DNA of 64,000 bases from Acidobacteriaceae bacterium. Lineage in GTDB: Bacteria > Acidobacteriota > Terriglobia > Terriglobales > Acidobacteriaceae. Shown here in pieces: positions 33,682-41,800 of this stretch. Both the position numbers and the translations under genes were made by a program. Position 1 is the stretch's first letter. Each line of letters begins with the position of its first letter. Under the pieces are notes generated by a model that saw only the letters and a list, made by a program, of their open reading frames with translations, was not told the origin of the DNA and searched no databases. The stretch is from NCBI GenBank assembly GCA_030041045.1, contig JASHOQ010000064.1:1-64000 (forward strand), read 5' to 3'.

Positions 33682-33879
33682 ATGCCCAAGTTGAAAACCC
33701 ATTCGGGCGCGGCCAAGCGCTTCAAGAAGACCGGCACCGGCAAGATCATGCGGGGCCATACCAAGATGCGCCACATCCTGACGTCGAAGGCAGTAAAGAC
33801 CAAGCGCAAGCTCGGCAAGAGCACGCTGGTCTCCGACGGCGACTACGCCAAGGTCGCGCGCATGATCCCTTACGCTTAA
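33682..33879 (+). CDS. rpmI: 50S ribosomal protein L35
   Basis: 65 aa, the usual length. [65 protein letters not shown] is a clear L35: [11 protein letters not shown] opening, KRKLGKS centre and the tail motif VARMIPYA. It assembles into the large subunit. Unlike the common infC-rpmI-rplT order, no infC precedes it in this window. rplT follows after 190 bp. Confidence 0.98.
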   Translation: MPKLKTHSGAAKRFKKTGTGKIMRGHTKMRHILTSKAVKTKRKLGKSTLVSDGDYAKVARMIPYA

Positions 33880-34069
33880 CCAAGGGACTCATCCAAAGGG
33901 CTGCCGTGCGCAGCACGCGAGTGAAGAGGCCCAACCTGCCTCCAGCCGCGTAACCACAGCCGTCAGCTATTAGCTTTTAGCTTCTAGCTCAATGTGCTCG
34001 AACCCCGATTCCAGGCGCTCCGCGAAAGGCGGAGAAGACGTCGCAGGAATCGAAAAGGAGAAAACGACC

Positions 34070-34438
34070 ATGCCCCGCGTCAAACGTGGCACCAAGCGGC
34101 ACGACCGCCGCAAGAAAATCCTCGACCGCGCCAGCGGTTATTTCCTCACCAAATCCAAGCTCTACCAGGCAGCGCAGGAAGCCGTGGAGCGCGGCCTCAA
34201 ATTCGGCTACCGCGGCCGCCGCGAAAAGAAGCGCCAGTTCCGCTCGCTGTGGATCGTGCGCATCGCCGCCGCTTGCAAGCTGAACGGCGCCAGCTACTCG
34301 CAGTTCATCAACGGCCTCAAAAAGGCCGGCATCGAGCTCGACCGCAAGATTCTGGCCGAGATCGCCGTCAAAGACGCGGCCGGTTTCACCAAGCTGGTCG
34401 AGCAGGCCAAAGCCGCCCGCGCAGCCAAAGCGGCCTGA
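34070..34438 (+). CDS. rplT: 50S ribosomal protein L20
   Basis: 122 aa. The start is ATG 34070 (AAAGGAG 9 bases upstream), giving [58 protein letters not shown], the canonical L20 opening; the longer frame is leader. L20 is an early assembly protein and in many bacteria autoregulates this operon through its mRNA. The Ala/Lys-rich tail is normal. The usual downstream neighbour pheS is 2.1 kb away here, separated by repeats, a hydrolase gene and hicAB. Confidence 0.98.
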   Translation: MPRVKRGTKRHDRRKKILDRASGYFLTKSKLYQAAQEAVERGLKFGYRGRREKKRQFRSLWIVRIAAACKLNGASYSQFINGLKKAGIELDRKILAEIAVKDAAGFTKLVEQAKAARAAKAA

Positions 34439-34492
34439 GGAAGAGAAAGAACGACGAGGGAAAGCAAAGATCGGTTTCCCATCGTGAAGATT

Positions 34493-34920
34493 GGTGCCCC
34501 CATCCATTCTGTCCGTCGCGATGGACAGAATGGGTGGGACTCGAGATCACATTCGACGTTGCCCCATCCTTGCCGTCCGTTTCAAAAGCGCGGGGAGGGT
34601 GGGAAACCCAAGATCGCAACCCGACTGGCGGAACGAAACGGCCCGGCGTTCGTTGAGAACTTCGGGCCATTTCGCGTTACAGCCTTCCGCCGCAGCTGTG
34701 CGCCGTAGGCGCAAAGGTGATTAGCCCCGCGCTTCAGCGTGGGGAAGAGTGCGCCCCCTGAATCGGGAGTCCCGTAGGGACGATGCCGGGTGCCCCACGT
34801 CCCGATTTTGGGACCTGGGAGAGCACAATCCTTCACACCTTGTCATCCTGAGCGAAGTTGCGCACTCGAGTAAGCGAGCGCGCAACGAGTTGAAGGATCT
34901 GCAGTTGTTCCTCACGAACT
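34493..34920. repeat. Mosaic of interspersed repeats in the 34439-35037 gap
   Basis: Three types follow one another. GGTGCCCCCATCCATTCTGTCC...GGACAGAATGGGTGGG with a perfect CATTCTGTCC/GGACAGAATG stem (34495-34535) is the first. Next come TAGCCCCGCGCTTCAGCGTGGGGAA and GTCCCGTAGGGAC (about 34720-34780). Last is TGTCATCCTGAGCGAAGTTGC...AAGGATCTGCAG (34843-34905). No gene is seen. Confidence 0.7.
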
Positions 34921-34937
34921 TCGACTTGCACCGGCTA

Positions 34938-35050
34938 AAGCATTTTCTGAGTAGCTATATCCCGAAGACGGAAAGCAGAGTCGACGCGACCAACAGGGAG
35001 CGGCGACCTTGCGAAGGAACGAAGAGGACACAGTAACTCAGAAAATGCCG
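34938..35050 (+). mobile_element. 113-bp MITE-like element, copy 2 (in a stop codon)
   Basis: Flanked by CTAA (left) and GTAA (right), so TA lies immediately outside both ends. The GCATTTTCTGAGT / ACTCAGAAAATGC terminal repeats and the inner GAAGACGGAAAGCAGAGTCG are shared with copy 3. On the minus strand it interrupts the 3' end of the alpha/beta hydrolase gene. Joining the flanks at TA restores GGT GGT TAG, so the original stop codon was the target, and the present stop (TGA) lies in the element. Confidence 0.85.
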
Positions 35051-36048
35051 TAACCACCCAGAAACCCATTCACCGCCTTCTGCCACATCTCCGGCTGATC
35101 CACAAAATTCATGTGCCCCGCGTTGGGAAAAATCACCAGCTTCGATCCCGCAATCTTCTCGTGCATCTCCCTGGCTAAACTCGGATCGCACTCATCGTGG
35201 TCGCCGACCAGAATCAGCGTGGGCACGTGAATCGTCGGCAGCCGGTCCACCCACTCCACCGATTTCAAATTCCCATCAATCACGAACTCCCCGTCCGATC
35301 CCCACATCTCACGGTAAAGCTCCCAGTTCGTGGGCGCGTTGCCTTGAGCCGGATCGTAATTCGCATCCGGCCGCGCGCCGTAAAGAAACTTGAAATACCC
35401 GTCGCCCCACGCCAGCGTCTCGTACTCGGCCGGGTAGCGCCCGTGCTCCCACGCCGCGCCCTTGTCAAACAGGCCGGCCTGCTCCAGCTGATTCAGCCGC
35501 GCCAGTTTGTCCGGAGGCATCTGCGCCTTCTCGCGCGCCAGCACTTCGTTCATCTCGCGCGTGGAAGCAAAGGTGCTGTTGAGGATCAGGTGGTCCAGGT
35601 GCTGCTGGTACTTGAGCGCGTATGCCTCCGCCAGCACGCCGCCGCAGCTGTGTCCCAGCAGGTCGATCTTGCCCAAACCCAGCGCCACGCGCACCGCCTC
35701 CACGTCGTCCGCCATGTTTTCGATGGTGTACTGGCTCGCATCCTGCAGGCGTTCCGATTGGCCCGACCCGCGCTCGTCGATAAAGATGAGCCGGTGCGTG
35801 CGCGCCAGCGGGAGCAGCCAGGGCAGAAAGTAAGTGTGGTCGGCGCCGGGGCCGCCGTGCAGCACCACGAGCGGCGGACCTTTGCCGAACTCGGCGTAAT
35901 AGATGAGCACGCCACGCGCGTCAACGTAGCCGGACTGCTGCGGGTATACGTTGGGCGCGGTCTGCGCGGGCGCCGGCGCCCCAAGCGCAACGCAGACCCC
36001 GGCCATTGCCAGAGCAAGAACAAATCGCTGGAGTTTCATGGCAATCAT
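35038..36048 (-). CDS. Exported alpha/beta hydrolase, proline iminopeptidase-like (S33)
   Basis: 336 aa. The signal peptide follows MIAM (KLQRFVLALAMAGVCVALGAPAPAQ). Motifs are VVLHGGPGADHTYF (oxyanion), FIDERGSGQSERL, the nucleophile elbow GHSCGG, the acid in LVGDHDECDP and the His in FPNAGHMNF. This is the layout of S33 prolyl aminopeptidases and related esterases; the substrate is not certain. The last residues YGIF and stop TGA come from the inserted 113-bp element, four residues beyond the reconstructed ancestral stop. It is divergent from hicA. Confidence 0.88.
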   Translation of the reverse strand: MIAMKLQRFVLALAMAGVCVALGAPAPAQTAPNVYPQQSGYVDARGVLIYYAEFGKGPPLVVLHGGPGADHTYFLPWLLPLARTHRLIFIDERGSGQSERLQDASQYTIENMADDVEAVRVALGLGKIDLLGHSCGGVLAEAYALKYQQHLDHLILNSTFASTREMNEVLAREKAQMPPDKLARLNQLEQAGLFDKGAAWEHGRYPAEYETLAWGDGYFKFLYGARPDANYDPAQGNAPTNWELYREMWGSDGEFVIDGNLKSVEWVDRLPTIHVPTLILVGDHDECDPSLAREMHEKIAGSKLVIFPNAGHMNFVDQPEMWQKAVNGFLGGYGIF

Positions 36049-36077
36049 CGTAATGCATTGCCGCTCAGCCGAAGCGA

Positions 36078-36083
36078 TATAAT
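36078..36083 (+). promoter_or_regulatory. -10 element of the hicAB operon
   Basis: A perfect TATAAT lies 24 bases before the hicA ATG, followed by the GGAGG-like sequence TCGGAGGA. No good -35 is visible at 17 bp (GCATTG), which suits a repressed toxin-antitoxin promoter. Confidence 0.5.
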
Positions 36084-36106
36084 CGGAGGACAGTTAGGCT
36101 GCTGGC

Positions 36107-36292
36107 ATGAAGGTTCGTGACGTGCTGAAACTGATTGAGGACGATGGCTGGTACCAGGTTGGGCAAAAGGGAAGCCATCGCCAGTTTAGGCATCCAGAGA
36201 AGCCCGGCCGTGTCACGGTGGCGGGCCATCCGTCGCAGGAGATGGACAAGGGAACGCTCAACAGCATTCTCAAACAGGCGGGGATGAAATGA
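36107..36292 (+). CDS. hicA: HicA-family mRNA interferase toxin
   Basis: 61 aa. MKVRDVLKLIEDDGWYQVGQKGSHRQFRHPEKPGRVTVAGHPSQEMDKGTLNSILKQAGM is a full-length HicA with the dsRBD-like fold; the catalytic His is in GSHRQFRHP. HicA cleaves mRNA until bound by HicB. It overlaps hicB by 4 bases (ATGA). The pair lies between the divergent hydrolase and pheS. Confidence 0.95.
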   Translation: MKVRDVLKLIEDDGWYQVGQKGSHRQFRHPEKPGRVTVAGHPSQEMDKGTLNSILKQAGMK

Positions 36293-36504
36293 CGGAATAC
36301 GCAGTTGTGTTTGAGAAGACCTCGAATGGATGGAGCGCCTACGCTCCGGACCTTCCAGGATTGGGCGTGGCTGCGGCAACCATCGAGGAAACGGAGAAGC
36401 TCATTCGCGAAGGAATCGAATTTCACATCGCCGGTCTTCGTGAAGACGGCCTGCCTGTTCCCGCGCCCGCCACGCAAGTAAAGCAAATCGCCATCCCCGC
36501 CTGA
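36289..36504 (+). CDS. hicB: HicB-family antitoxin
   Basis: 71 aa. TEYAVVFEKTSNGWSAYAPDLPGLGVAAATIEETEKLIREGIEFHIAGLREDGLPVPAP is the partial RNase-H-like fold of HicB ('sAyvPDLPGc' region, then EA..I.. helix). It lacks an added HTH or RHH domain, so this short form may repress the operon poorly or only together with HicA. It is coupled to hicA by a 4-bp overlap. pheS starts 98 bp downstream. Confidence 0.94.
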   Translation: MTEYAVVFEKTSNGWSAYAPDLPGLGVAAATIEETEKLIREGIEFHIAGLREDGLPVPAPATQVKQIAIPA

Positions 36505-36602
36505 GTTCTTCAAGCTTCCTTTCATTCACAGCGTGCATGATGACGGGCGCACGAATGCGCGCGGCTGGCCCAACGCCGTGATTTATCCTGTATTTTGCGC
36601 AT

Positions 36603-37844
36603 ATGATTGAGGAAATTCCTCTCTTAGCCACGTTCGACGGGCCCGCAATCGATCGAGCATTTGCGGAGCTGGAGCAGCAAGCCCGAAGGGCCCTCGAAGC
36701 TATGCAGGAAGCAGCTCGTGGCGCTGCCGAGGCCGCCGCCGGGGAGGCTTTGCACATGCACCGCTCTGCGGAAGCTATGGTCGCGCAAGATGAACAACCA
36801 CGTCACGCAGGGGAGGCAATTGTTGCACAAGAGGAGCAGTTACGACGCGCTGCCGAAGCGTTTCGGGTCGAGTGGCTAGGACGAAAGCAGGGTCGGCTCA
36901 ACGAGGTTTCCAGCCGCTGGCTGAAGGCAGCGCCACCGGAAGCGAAGAAACTGGTGGGACAGCGCTTCAATGAATTTAAAGCGAAGCTTGAGGATCTGGT
37001 TGACGCGGCTCTCGACACGCATCTTGATCCCAGCGACGCCGCGCTCCGCGCCCAGTCCATCGACATCACCCTGCCCGGCACCCGCCGTCTCATTGGCGCC
37101 GAGCATCCCATTACGCGCACCATGAATGAGATCGTCCAAGTTTTCGCGGCCCTCGGCTATTCCGTCGGCGTCGGCCCTGAAGTCGAAACCGATTTCTACA
37201 ACTTCGAGAGCATGAATTTCCCGCCCGGCCACCCCGCGCGCGACACGCAGGATACGCTCATCATTGCCGGCCAGGAGCGCAAGCCTCTGCGCGACCGGCT
37301 GCTGCTGCGCACGCACACTTCGCCCGTGCAGATGCGCACCATGGAGCTTGAGCCGCCGCCCGTGCGCATCGTCATTCCCGGCAAGGTGCATCGCAATGAC
37401 GCCGCCGACGCCACCCACTCGCCCATCTTTCATCAGGTCGAAGGCCTCTGCGTCGACACCCACATCACCTTCAGTGATCTCAAGGGCACGCTCGACCACG
37501 CCATGAAGGCTCTCTTCGGCTCGTCCGTGAAGACGCGCTTCTTCCCCTCGTTCTTCCCCTTCACCGAGCCCAGCGCCGACGTGCAGATCACGTGCATCTT
37601 TTGCGGCGGCAAAGGCTGCCGCAAGTGCAAGCAGTCGGGCTGGATCGAGCTGCTCGGCTGCGGCATGGTCGATCCCGCGGTCTTCGCCTTTGCCCAGGAG
37701 AAGCAACCCGCCTACGATCCGAAAAAGATCTCCGGCTTCGCCTTCGGCATGGGCGTCGAACGCATCGCCATGATGAAGTACGGCATCAGCGAGATCGGCC
37801 AGTTTTATTCGGGAGATATGCGGTTTCTAGGGCAGTTTGCGTGA
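36603..37844 (+). CDS. pheS: Phenylalanyl-tRNA synthetase alpha subunit
   Basis: 413 aa, longer than the usual 330-350. The class II core is intact: ITRTMNEIVQVFAALGYSVGVGPEVETDFYNFESMNFPPGHPARD (motif 1 region), LLLRTHTSPVQMRTM, GKVHRNDAADATHSPIFHQVEGLCVD (motif 2) and GFAFGMGVERIAMMKYGI (motif 3). The extra length is mostly an Ala/Glu/Gln-rich stretch in the N-terminal coiled-coil arm (about residues 35-85, with repeated AEAMVAQDEQ / GEAIVAQEEQ). A CIFCGGKGCRKC Cys cluster (about 337-348) could bind zinc and occurs in some PheS. The partner pheT lies one gene downstream. Confidence 0.96.
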   Translation: MIEEIPLLATFDGPAIDRAFAELEQQARRALEAMQEAARGAAEAAAGEALHMHRSAEAMVAQDEQPRHAGEAIVAQEEQLRRAAEAFRVEWLGRKQGRLNEVSSRWLKAAPPEAKKLVGQRFNEFKAKLEDLVDAALDTHLDPSDAALRAQSIDITLPGTRRLIGAEHPITRTMNEIVQVFAALGYSVGVGPEVETDFYNFESMNFPPGHPARDTQDTLIIAGQERKPLRDRLLLRTHTSPVQMRTMELEPPPVRIVIPGKVHRNDAADATHSPIFHQVEGLCVDTHITFSDLKGTLDHAMKALFGSSVKTRFFPSFFPFTEPSADVQITCIFCGGKGCRKCKQSGWIELLGCGMVDPAVFAFAQEKQPAYDPKKISGFAFGMGVERIAMMKYGISEIGQFYSGDMRFLGQFA

Positions 37845-37858
37845 CGGCATGAGGAGGT

Positions 37859-38545
37859 ATGACAAGATGGGCAACAATCCGGCACTTGGTTGTCAGAACA
37901 GTCCTCGCACTGTTCATCTACAACACCTCTGCGTGGCTTGTCGGCAAAGTGGCCTACGGGATCGAGTATCTTCTTGCTTGGCTCGGGGACGCCAGTTTGT
38001 GGAACGTCCTTCACGCCCACCCGTTTGCGAAGTCGGTTGGCGTCGGGATCGCGGCAGGGTTCATCCCGTTCCAGCTATGGCTTACGTTGTCCGGATTCAT
38101 CCGCGCGGAAGTTCCGGAATTCCTGGAAAAGCTGAATCTGGAACGAATGAAGTCGTGGATGGTCGTGCTGTACAGCCCGATCCTTGCGATTTCAGTTTTG
38201 GGCTGGGTCGACGATTGGATTGCAATGCGTGCCAGGACTATGACCGTTCTACAAGACAGTTCCACGATGCCCGTCTGGCGAATGTTCGATGGATTCTTCT
38301 CCACGAATTGCCGGAACGTTTCCGATTATCGACTCGATCTGTGGACGGACAATTTCGCTTTCCAATGCACCATGCATGTCTTGATAATTTCAACGTTTTT
38401 GACGGCTGCAGGATACTCCCTGACTCCGTGGATCAAATCGCGGATTCCTCGAAAGACCTGGACTGAAGACCTCACAATTGAAGAGGCTGCCCAAGCGGAA
38501 TCTGATCCGTTGAATTCACACAACTCCAAAGAAAAAGCACAATGA
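37859..38545 (+). CDS. Membrane protein of unknown function inserted between pheS and pheT
   Basis: 228 aa with about four membrane helices (TVLALFIYNTSAWLVG, VGVGIAAGFIPFQLWLTL, WMVVLYSPILAISVLGW, HVLIISTFLTAAGYSL). It has no recognised domain. GAGGAGGT lies directly against the ATG, closer than optimal. Its TGA overlaps the pheT ATG (ATGA), so it is coupled to pheT. Base use is visibly less GC-rich than in its neighbours (many AA/TT-ending codons), suggesting later acquisition. Its presence inside a housekeeping pair is unusual; a role in translation is not implied. Confidence 0.75.
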   Translation: MTRWATIRHLVVRTVLALFIYNTSAWLVGKVAYGIEYLLAWLGDASLWNVLHAHPFAKSVGVGIAAGFIPFQLWLTLSGFIRAEVPEFLEKLNLERMKSWMVVLYSPILAISVLGWVDDWIAMRARTMTVLQDSSTMPVWRMFDGFFSTNCRNVSDYRLDLWTDNFAFQCTMHVLIISTFLTAAGYSLTPWIKSRIPRKTWTEDLTIEEAAQAESDPLNSHNSKEKAQ

Positions 38546-40719
38546 AAATCCTTACCCAATGGCTCCGGAGCTTTCTCCCCGAATTGCCCGTCTCCGACAC
38601 TCAGATCGCCGAAGACCTCACCCTGCGCGGCATTGCCGTCGAAGGCATCTATGACCTCGGCCCCGGCAACGGCTCGCTTTACGAAATGGACATCACCACC
38701 AACCGCGTGGACGCGATGAACCACTACGGCATTGCGCGTGAGGCGGCCGCGATCTACGGCCTGGAGCTGAAGCCCCTCGACTTTGCGCTTCCCAATCCCC
38801 GCGTGGCCACCAGCCCATTCTCCGTGAAGATCGAAGCCGCAGACGCCTGCGGCCGCTTCACCGCGCGCGTCCTGCGGGACGTCGCCATCGCCGAATCGCG
38901 CGACTGGTTTCCCGGCGCGGTAGTTTCTACATACTTTGCGCTTCTCGACCAGAAGAAAATCTCCAACGCCGTCGACGCCACCAACTTTGCCTGGCTCGCC
39001 ATGGGCCAGCCTACACACGTCTTTGATTTGGACAAAATCGACGGCGGCATTATCGTTCGCCGTGCCAAGAAAGGCGAGCGGCTCAAGACCCTTGACGGCG
39101 TGGAGCGCGTCCTCGATCCCGACGACCTTGTCGTCGCCGACCACAAGAAAGCTCTCGGCCTGGCCGGCGTGATGGGCGGGTGGGACACCATGATCACCCC
39201 TTCGACCAAAAACGTGCTCGTGGAAGCTGCGTGGTTCGATCCCATGGCCGTCCGCCGCACCGCGCGCCGCCATGGCCTGCATACGGACGCCAGCCATCGC
39301 TTCGAGCGCGGCGCCGACTTCAACGCCGCTCCCGTGGCCTCCGTGCTCGTCTCCGCCATTCTGCTTGCCAGCGGCGGCCATATCGAAGGTGACCTCGTCG
39401 ATGCGCGCATTGCGGCCGTCGAGGCGCGCACCGCGCATCGTCCGCCCATCGAGCTTAAGCTCAGCGAAGTGCAGCGCATCCTCGGCGCAACCGAGGATGG
39501 GGAAGGCATCACCGCGTCGACGGTCGAAGGCGTGCTGACAGCATTAGGGTGCAAATTGGCAAGTCAGCAGGTCAGCGAGTCGGCAAGTCGGCAGCCTGCG
39601 GTTGGGCAGACCACTGGGCAAGCTTTCTGGGGCGTCACCTTGCCCAGCTGGCGTCTCGATCTTGAGCGCGAGATCGATCTCATCGAAGAAATCGCGCGCG
39701 TCTTTGGCTACAACCGCTTTGCCAACACGCTGCCTGCCTTTGGTGAAGGCGTGCGCGCGCTGCCATTTGCGGAAAAAGACGCCGCCGTGCGCGGCACGCT
39801 GCTTGCCTGCGGTCTGCACCAGGCCATTGCCAGCACTTTCTGCTCCGCGGCTGAAGCGGAATTGACTGCGCCGCAGCCGGGCCAGGTAGTTGCGCTCGGC
39901 AATCCCCTCAGTGAAGAAGCCGGCGTACTGCGTCCGTCGCTCATTCCCGGCATGCTGGCTATGATCGCCGGCAACCTCCATCGCGACGTGAGTGACGTGC
40001 GCCTCTTCGAAATCGGAACCGTCTTTAGTGGCGCGGCGGCAAATGGCACGGTCGAAAAAGTCGACGAGCGTCCTGCGCTCGCCCTCGGCGCGGCAGGCCT
40101 CGCGCCCGAGGACGGTCCGCTCCACGCGCCGCGCGCCCTCGAATTCTTCGACATGAAGGGCATAGTCGAGCAGGTGCTCGAGCGCTTCGAGATGCGCGCC
40201 ATGTATTTCGACCGCTTTCCCTTGGAGGCCGGACTCACACCCGCGTGGCTCCATCCTTATCGCGCAGCCCGCGTGGCCGCCGAAGGCGTCACCGTGGGTT
40301 GGTTCGGCGAGCTGCATCCGCGCGAGGCCTCGTCGCGCAAGTTCAAAGAGCCGGTGCTGTTAGGTGAGCTCTATCTTGACCGGCTCTTCAAACTCCCGTT
40401 GCGCAGGCCGGCAGCGCGCGAAATCTCCCGCTTCCAGCTCGTGCGGCGCGATTTCTCCCTGGTTTTAGACCAGAGCATCGCGTGGGAGGCGATTGACCGC
40501 GCCATGGCTTCGCTGCAGGCTTCCCCCCTCCCTGAACTCATCGACTGGCGCGTGCGCGAGCTCTTTCACGACCCGCGGCTCGCGCGCGGCCAGTACGCGC
40601 TGCTGCTCGGCGCCACCTTCCAGGCCCCTGACCGCACCCTGCGCGAGGAGGAACTCAAAGAATTCCACTCCCGGGTAATCGAGGCTGTTAACAAGGCAGG
40701 CGCGCGTCTGCGCGAGTAG
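38542..40719 (+). CDS. pheT: Phenylalanyl-tRNA synthetase beta subunit, short form
   Basis: 725 aa versus about 790-800 in most bacteria. The N-terminus MKILTQWLRSFLPELPVSDTQIAEDLTLRGIAVEGI runs straight into GSLYEMDITTNRVDAMNHYGIAREAAAIYGL, so the EMAP/OB-fold tRNA-binding domain that normally sits between is missing. The B3/B4 editing region (DATNFAWLAMGQPTHVFDLDKI), B5 and the catalytic-like core (EIDLIEEIARVFGYNRF) are present, as is the C-terminal FDX-ACB domain (ISRFQLVRRDFSLVLDQSIAWEAID). Residues about 339-358 (LASQQVSESASRQ...) are encoded by an intergenic-type repeat carried in frame. Confidence 0.95.
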   Translation: MKILTQWLRSFLPELPVSDTQIAEDLTLRGIAVEGIYDLGPGNGSLYEMDITTNRVDAMNHYGIAREAAAIYGLELKPLDFALPNPRVATSPFSVKIEAADACGRFTARVLRDVAIAESRDWFPGAVVSTYFALLDQKKISNAVDATNFAWLAMGQPTHVFDLDKIDGGIIVRRAKKGERLKTLDGVERVLDPDDLVVADHKKALGLAGVMGGWDTMITPSTKNVLVEAAWFDPMAVRRTARRHGLHTDASHRFERGADFNAAPVASVLVSAILLASGGHIEGDLVDARIAAVEARTAHRPPIELKLSEVQRILGATEDGEGITASTVEGVLTALGCKLASQQVSESASRQPAVGQTTGQAFWGVTLPSWRLDLEREIDLIEEIARVFGYNRFANTLPAFGEGVRALPFAEKDAAVRGTLLACGLHQAIASTFCSAAEAELTAPQPGQVVALGNPLSEEAGVLRPSLIPGMLAMIAGNLHRDVSDVRLFEIGTVFSGAAANGTVEKVDERPALALGAAGLAPEDGPLHAPRALEFFDMKGIVEQVLERFEMRAMYFDRFPLEAGLTPAWLHPYRAARVAAEGVTVGWFGELHPREASSRKFKEPVLLGELYLDRLFKLPLRRPAAREISRFQLVRRDFSLVLDQSIAWEAIDRAMASLQASPLPELIDWRVRELFHDPRLARGQYALLLGATFQAPDRTLREEELKEFHSRVIEAVNKAGARLRE

Positions 40720-40818
40720 GGAAAGATTCCCCCGCCATCGGCGCTATACTCAAACCGAAATGGCGCCCGTCGCCCGCAGGAACAGCAAAAATCCGCGGGA
40801 ACGCGCAGGGTGAATCGA

Positions 40819-41304
40819 ATGCCGGAGAGTTTTTGGGAACAGGGGGTGGCTGTGGAAGCCGGGCCTGAAGCCGCACCGAAAGAGCCGCACGCAGAGCTGG
40901 GTTCGCTGGCCGTAAGCGCCGACGATTTCTCCGCTCTGGAAGAGCGGGTCATGCGCGCGGTAGAGATCGTGAAGCGCGAACGCGGCGAACGTGCCCGCGC
41001 TGAGGCGCTCGCCCGCCAGGCCGAAGAGCGCATCGCAGCCGCCGAGTCCCGCATCACCGAGATCGAGGAGCGCGTCCGCATGGCCGTAGAGCGTGCCGGC
41101 CGCAACGAAGAGTTCGTGAAGCAGGCCGAGGAGCGCATCAAGAACGCGGAAGAGCGCGCAATACTGGCCGAGGCGCAACTCCACGAGCAGATTCCTCTGC
41201 TCGAGCAGATGCAGACGGAGCTCAAAGCGCACAAGTCTGAGCGCGATCAGGTGCGGCAGCGCGTGGAGCGGCTGCTCAAGCAATTGGACGGCCTGGAAAT
41301 TTGA
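40819..41304 (+). CDS. Coiled-coil protein between pheT and zapA
   Basis: 161 aa from ATG 40819 (AGGG 8 bases upstream; GTG 40810 is an alternative). Residues 35-160 are one long heptad-repeat coiled coil rich in Ala, Glu and Arg (RARAEALARQAEERIAAAESRITEIEERVRMAVERAGRNEEFVKQAEERI). It sits 26 bp before zapA, so it may be a ZapB-like or other divisome partner; this is inferred from context and architecture only. Confidence 0.65.
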   Translation: MPESFWEQGVAVEAGPEAAPKEPHAELGSLAVSADDFSALEERVMRAVEIVKRERGERARAEALARQAEERIAAAESRITEIEERVRMAVERAGRNEEFVKQAEERIKNAEERAILAEAQLHEQIPLLEQMQTELKAHKSERDQVRQRVERLLKQLDGLEI

Positions 41305-41329
41305 ACCCCCGCGAACCGTGAGGCTTGAG

Positions 41330-41644
41330 ATGACCGAAACCACGCACGAAACCCCGACCGAATACATCACCGTCGAAATCTACGACCAGCTCTATCACCT
41401 CTCCGGCCAGAATGCCGAGCACATCCGCGGCCTGGCTGCGCGCGTTGACGCCAAGATGCGCGCCGTCGCCGCGCAGGGCCGCACCGTTGACTCTCTCCGC
41501 GTGGCTGTTCTCGCGGCGCTGAACCTGGCCGATGAGCTGGCGCAGGCCACAACCGCCGATCCCGCTCTGGGCCGCCTGCGCACGGCCACGTTGCGCGGGC
41601 TGCTCGATGAAGTGCTTGAGGACGAACGCAAGACCGCCTCTTGA
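41330..41644 (+). CDS. zapA: Cell division protein ZapA
   Basis: 104 aa. The start is ATG 41330 with GAGG 7 bases upstream. YITVEIYDQLYHLSGQNAEHIRGLAARVDAKMRAVAAQGRTVDSLRVAVLAALNLADELAQA matches ZapA: the short N-terminal beta domain with 'I.G..Y.l..g.d.eyi..LA..vd.km', followed by a helical dimerisation tail. ZapA bundles FtsZ filaments at the division ring. It ends the pheS-pheT-coiled-coil unit. Confidence 0.93.
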   Translation: MTETTHETPTEYITVEIYDQLYHLSGQNAEHIRGLAARVDAKMRAVAAQGRTVDSLRVAVLAALNLADELAQATTADPALGRLRTATLRGLLDEVLEDERKTAS

Positions 41645-41713
41645 CGTGTCGCCGCACGCTCGCAGTACTTTCGTGTCTATCTAAAGATTAGTAAAGTTTA
41701 ATCCCCGCGGCCC

Positions 41714-41767
41714 GATGAGCCAGATGGGACGGCGCGGTAACCCGTCCCCAACGGCACCCCGCTCATT
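41714..41767 (+). other. Nested stem-loop downstream of zapA
   Basis: GATGAGC (41714-41720) pairs with GCTCATT (41761-41767), and inside it GGGACGG (41726-41732) pairs exactly with CCGTCCC (41742-41748). There is no T-run, so it is not a simple terminator. It lies 34 bases before the S53 peptidase ATG and could be a leader structure for that gene or an unclassified repeat. Confidence 0.4.
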
Positions 41768-41800
41768 ATCAATGCGTGTGCCGGGATCGCGGAGACTCGC

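Noticed and set aside
38326-39438. 370-residue frame opposite pheT
   Set aside because: Antisense to conserved pheT sequence; no start signal or domain.
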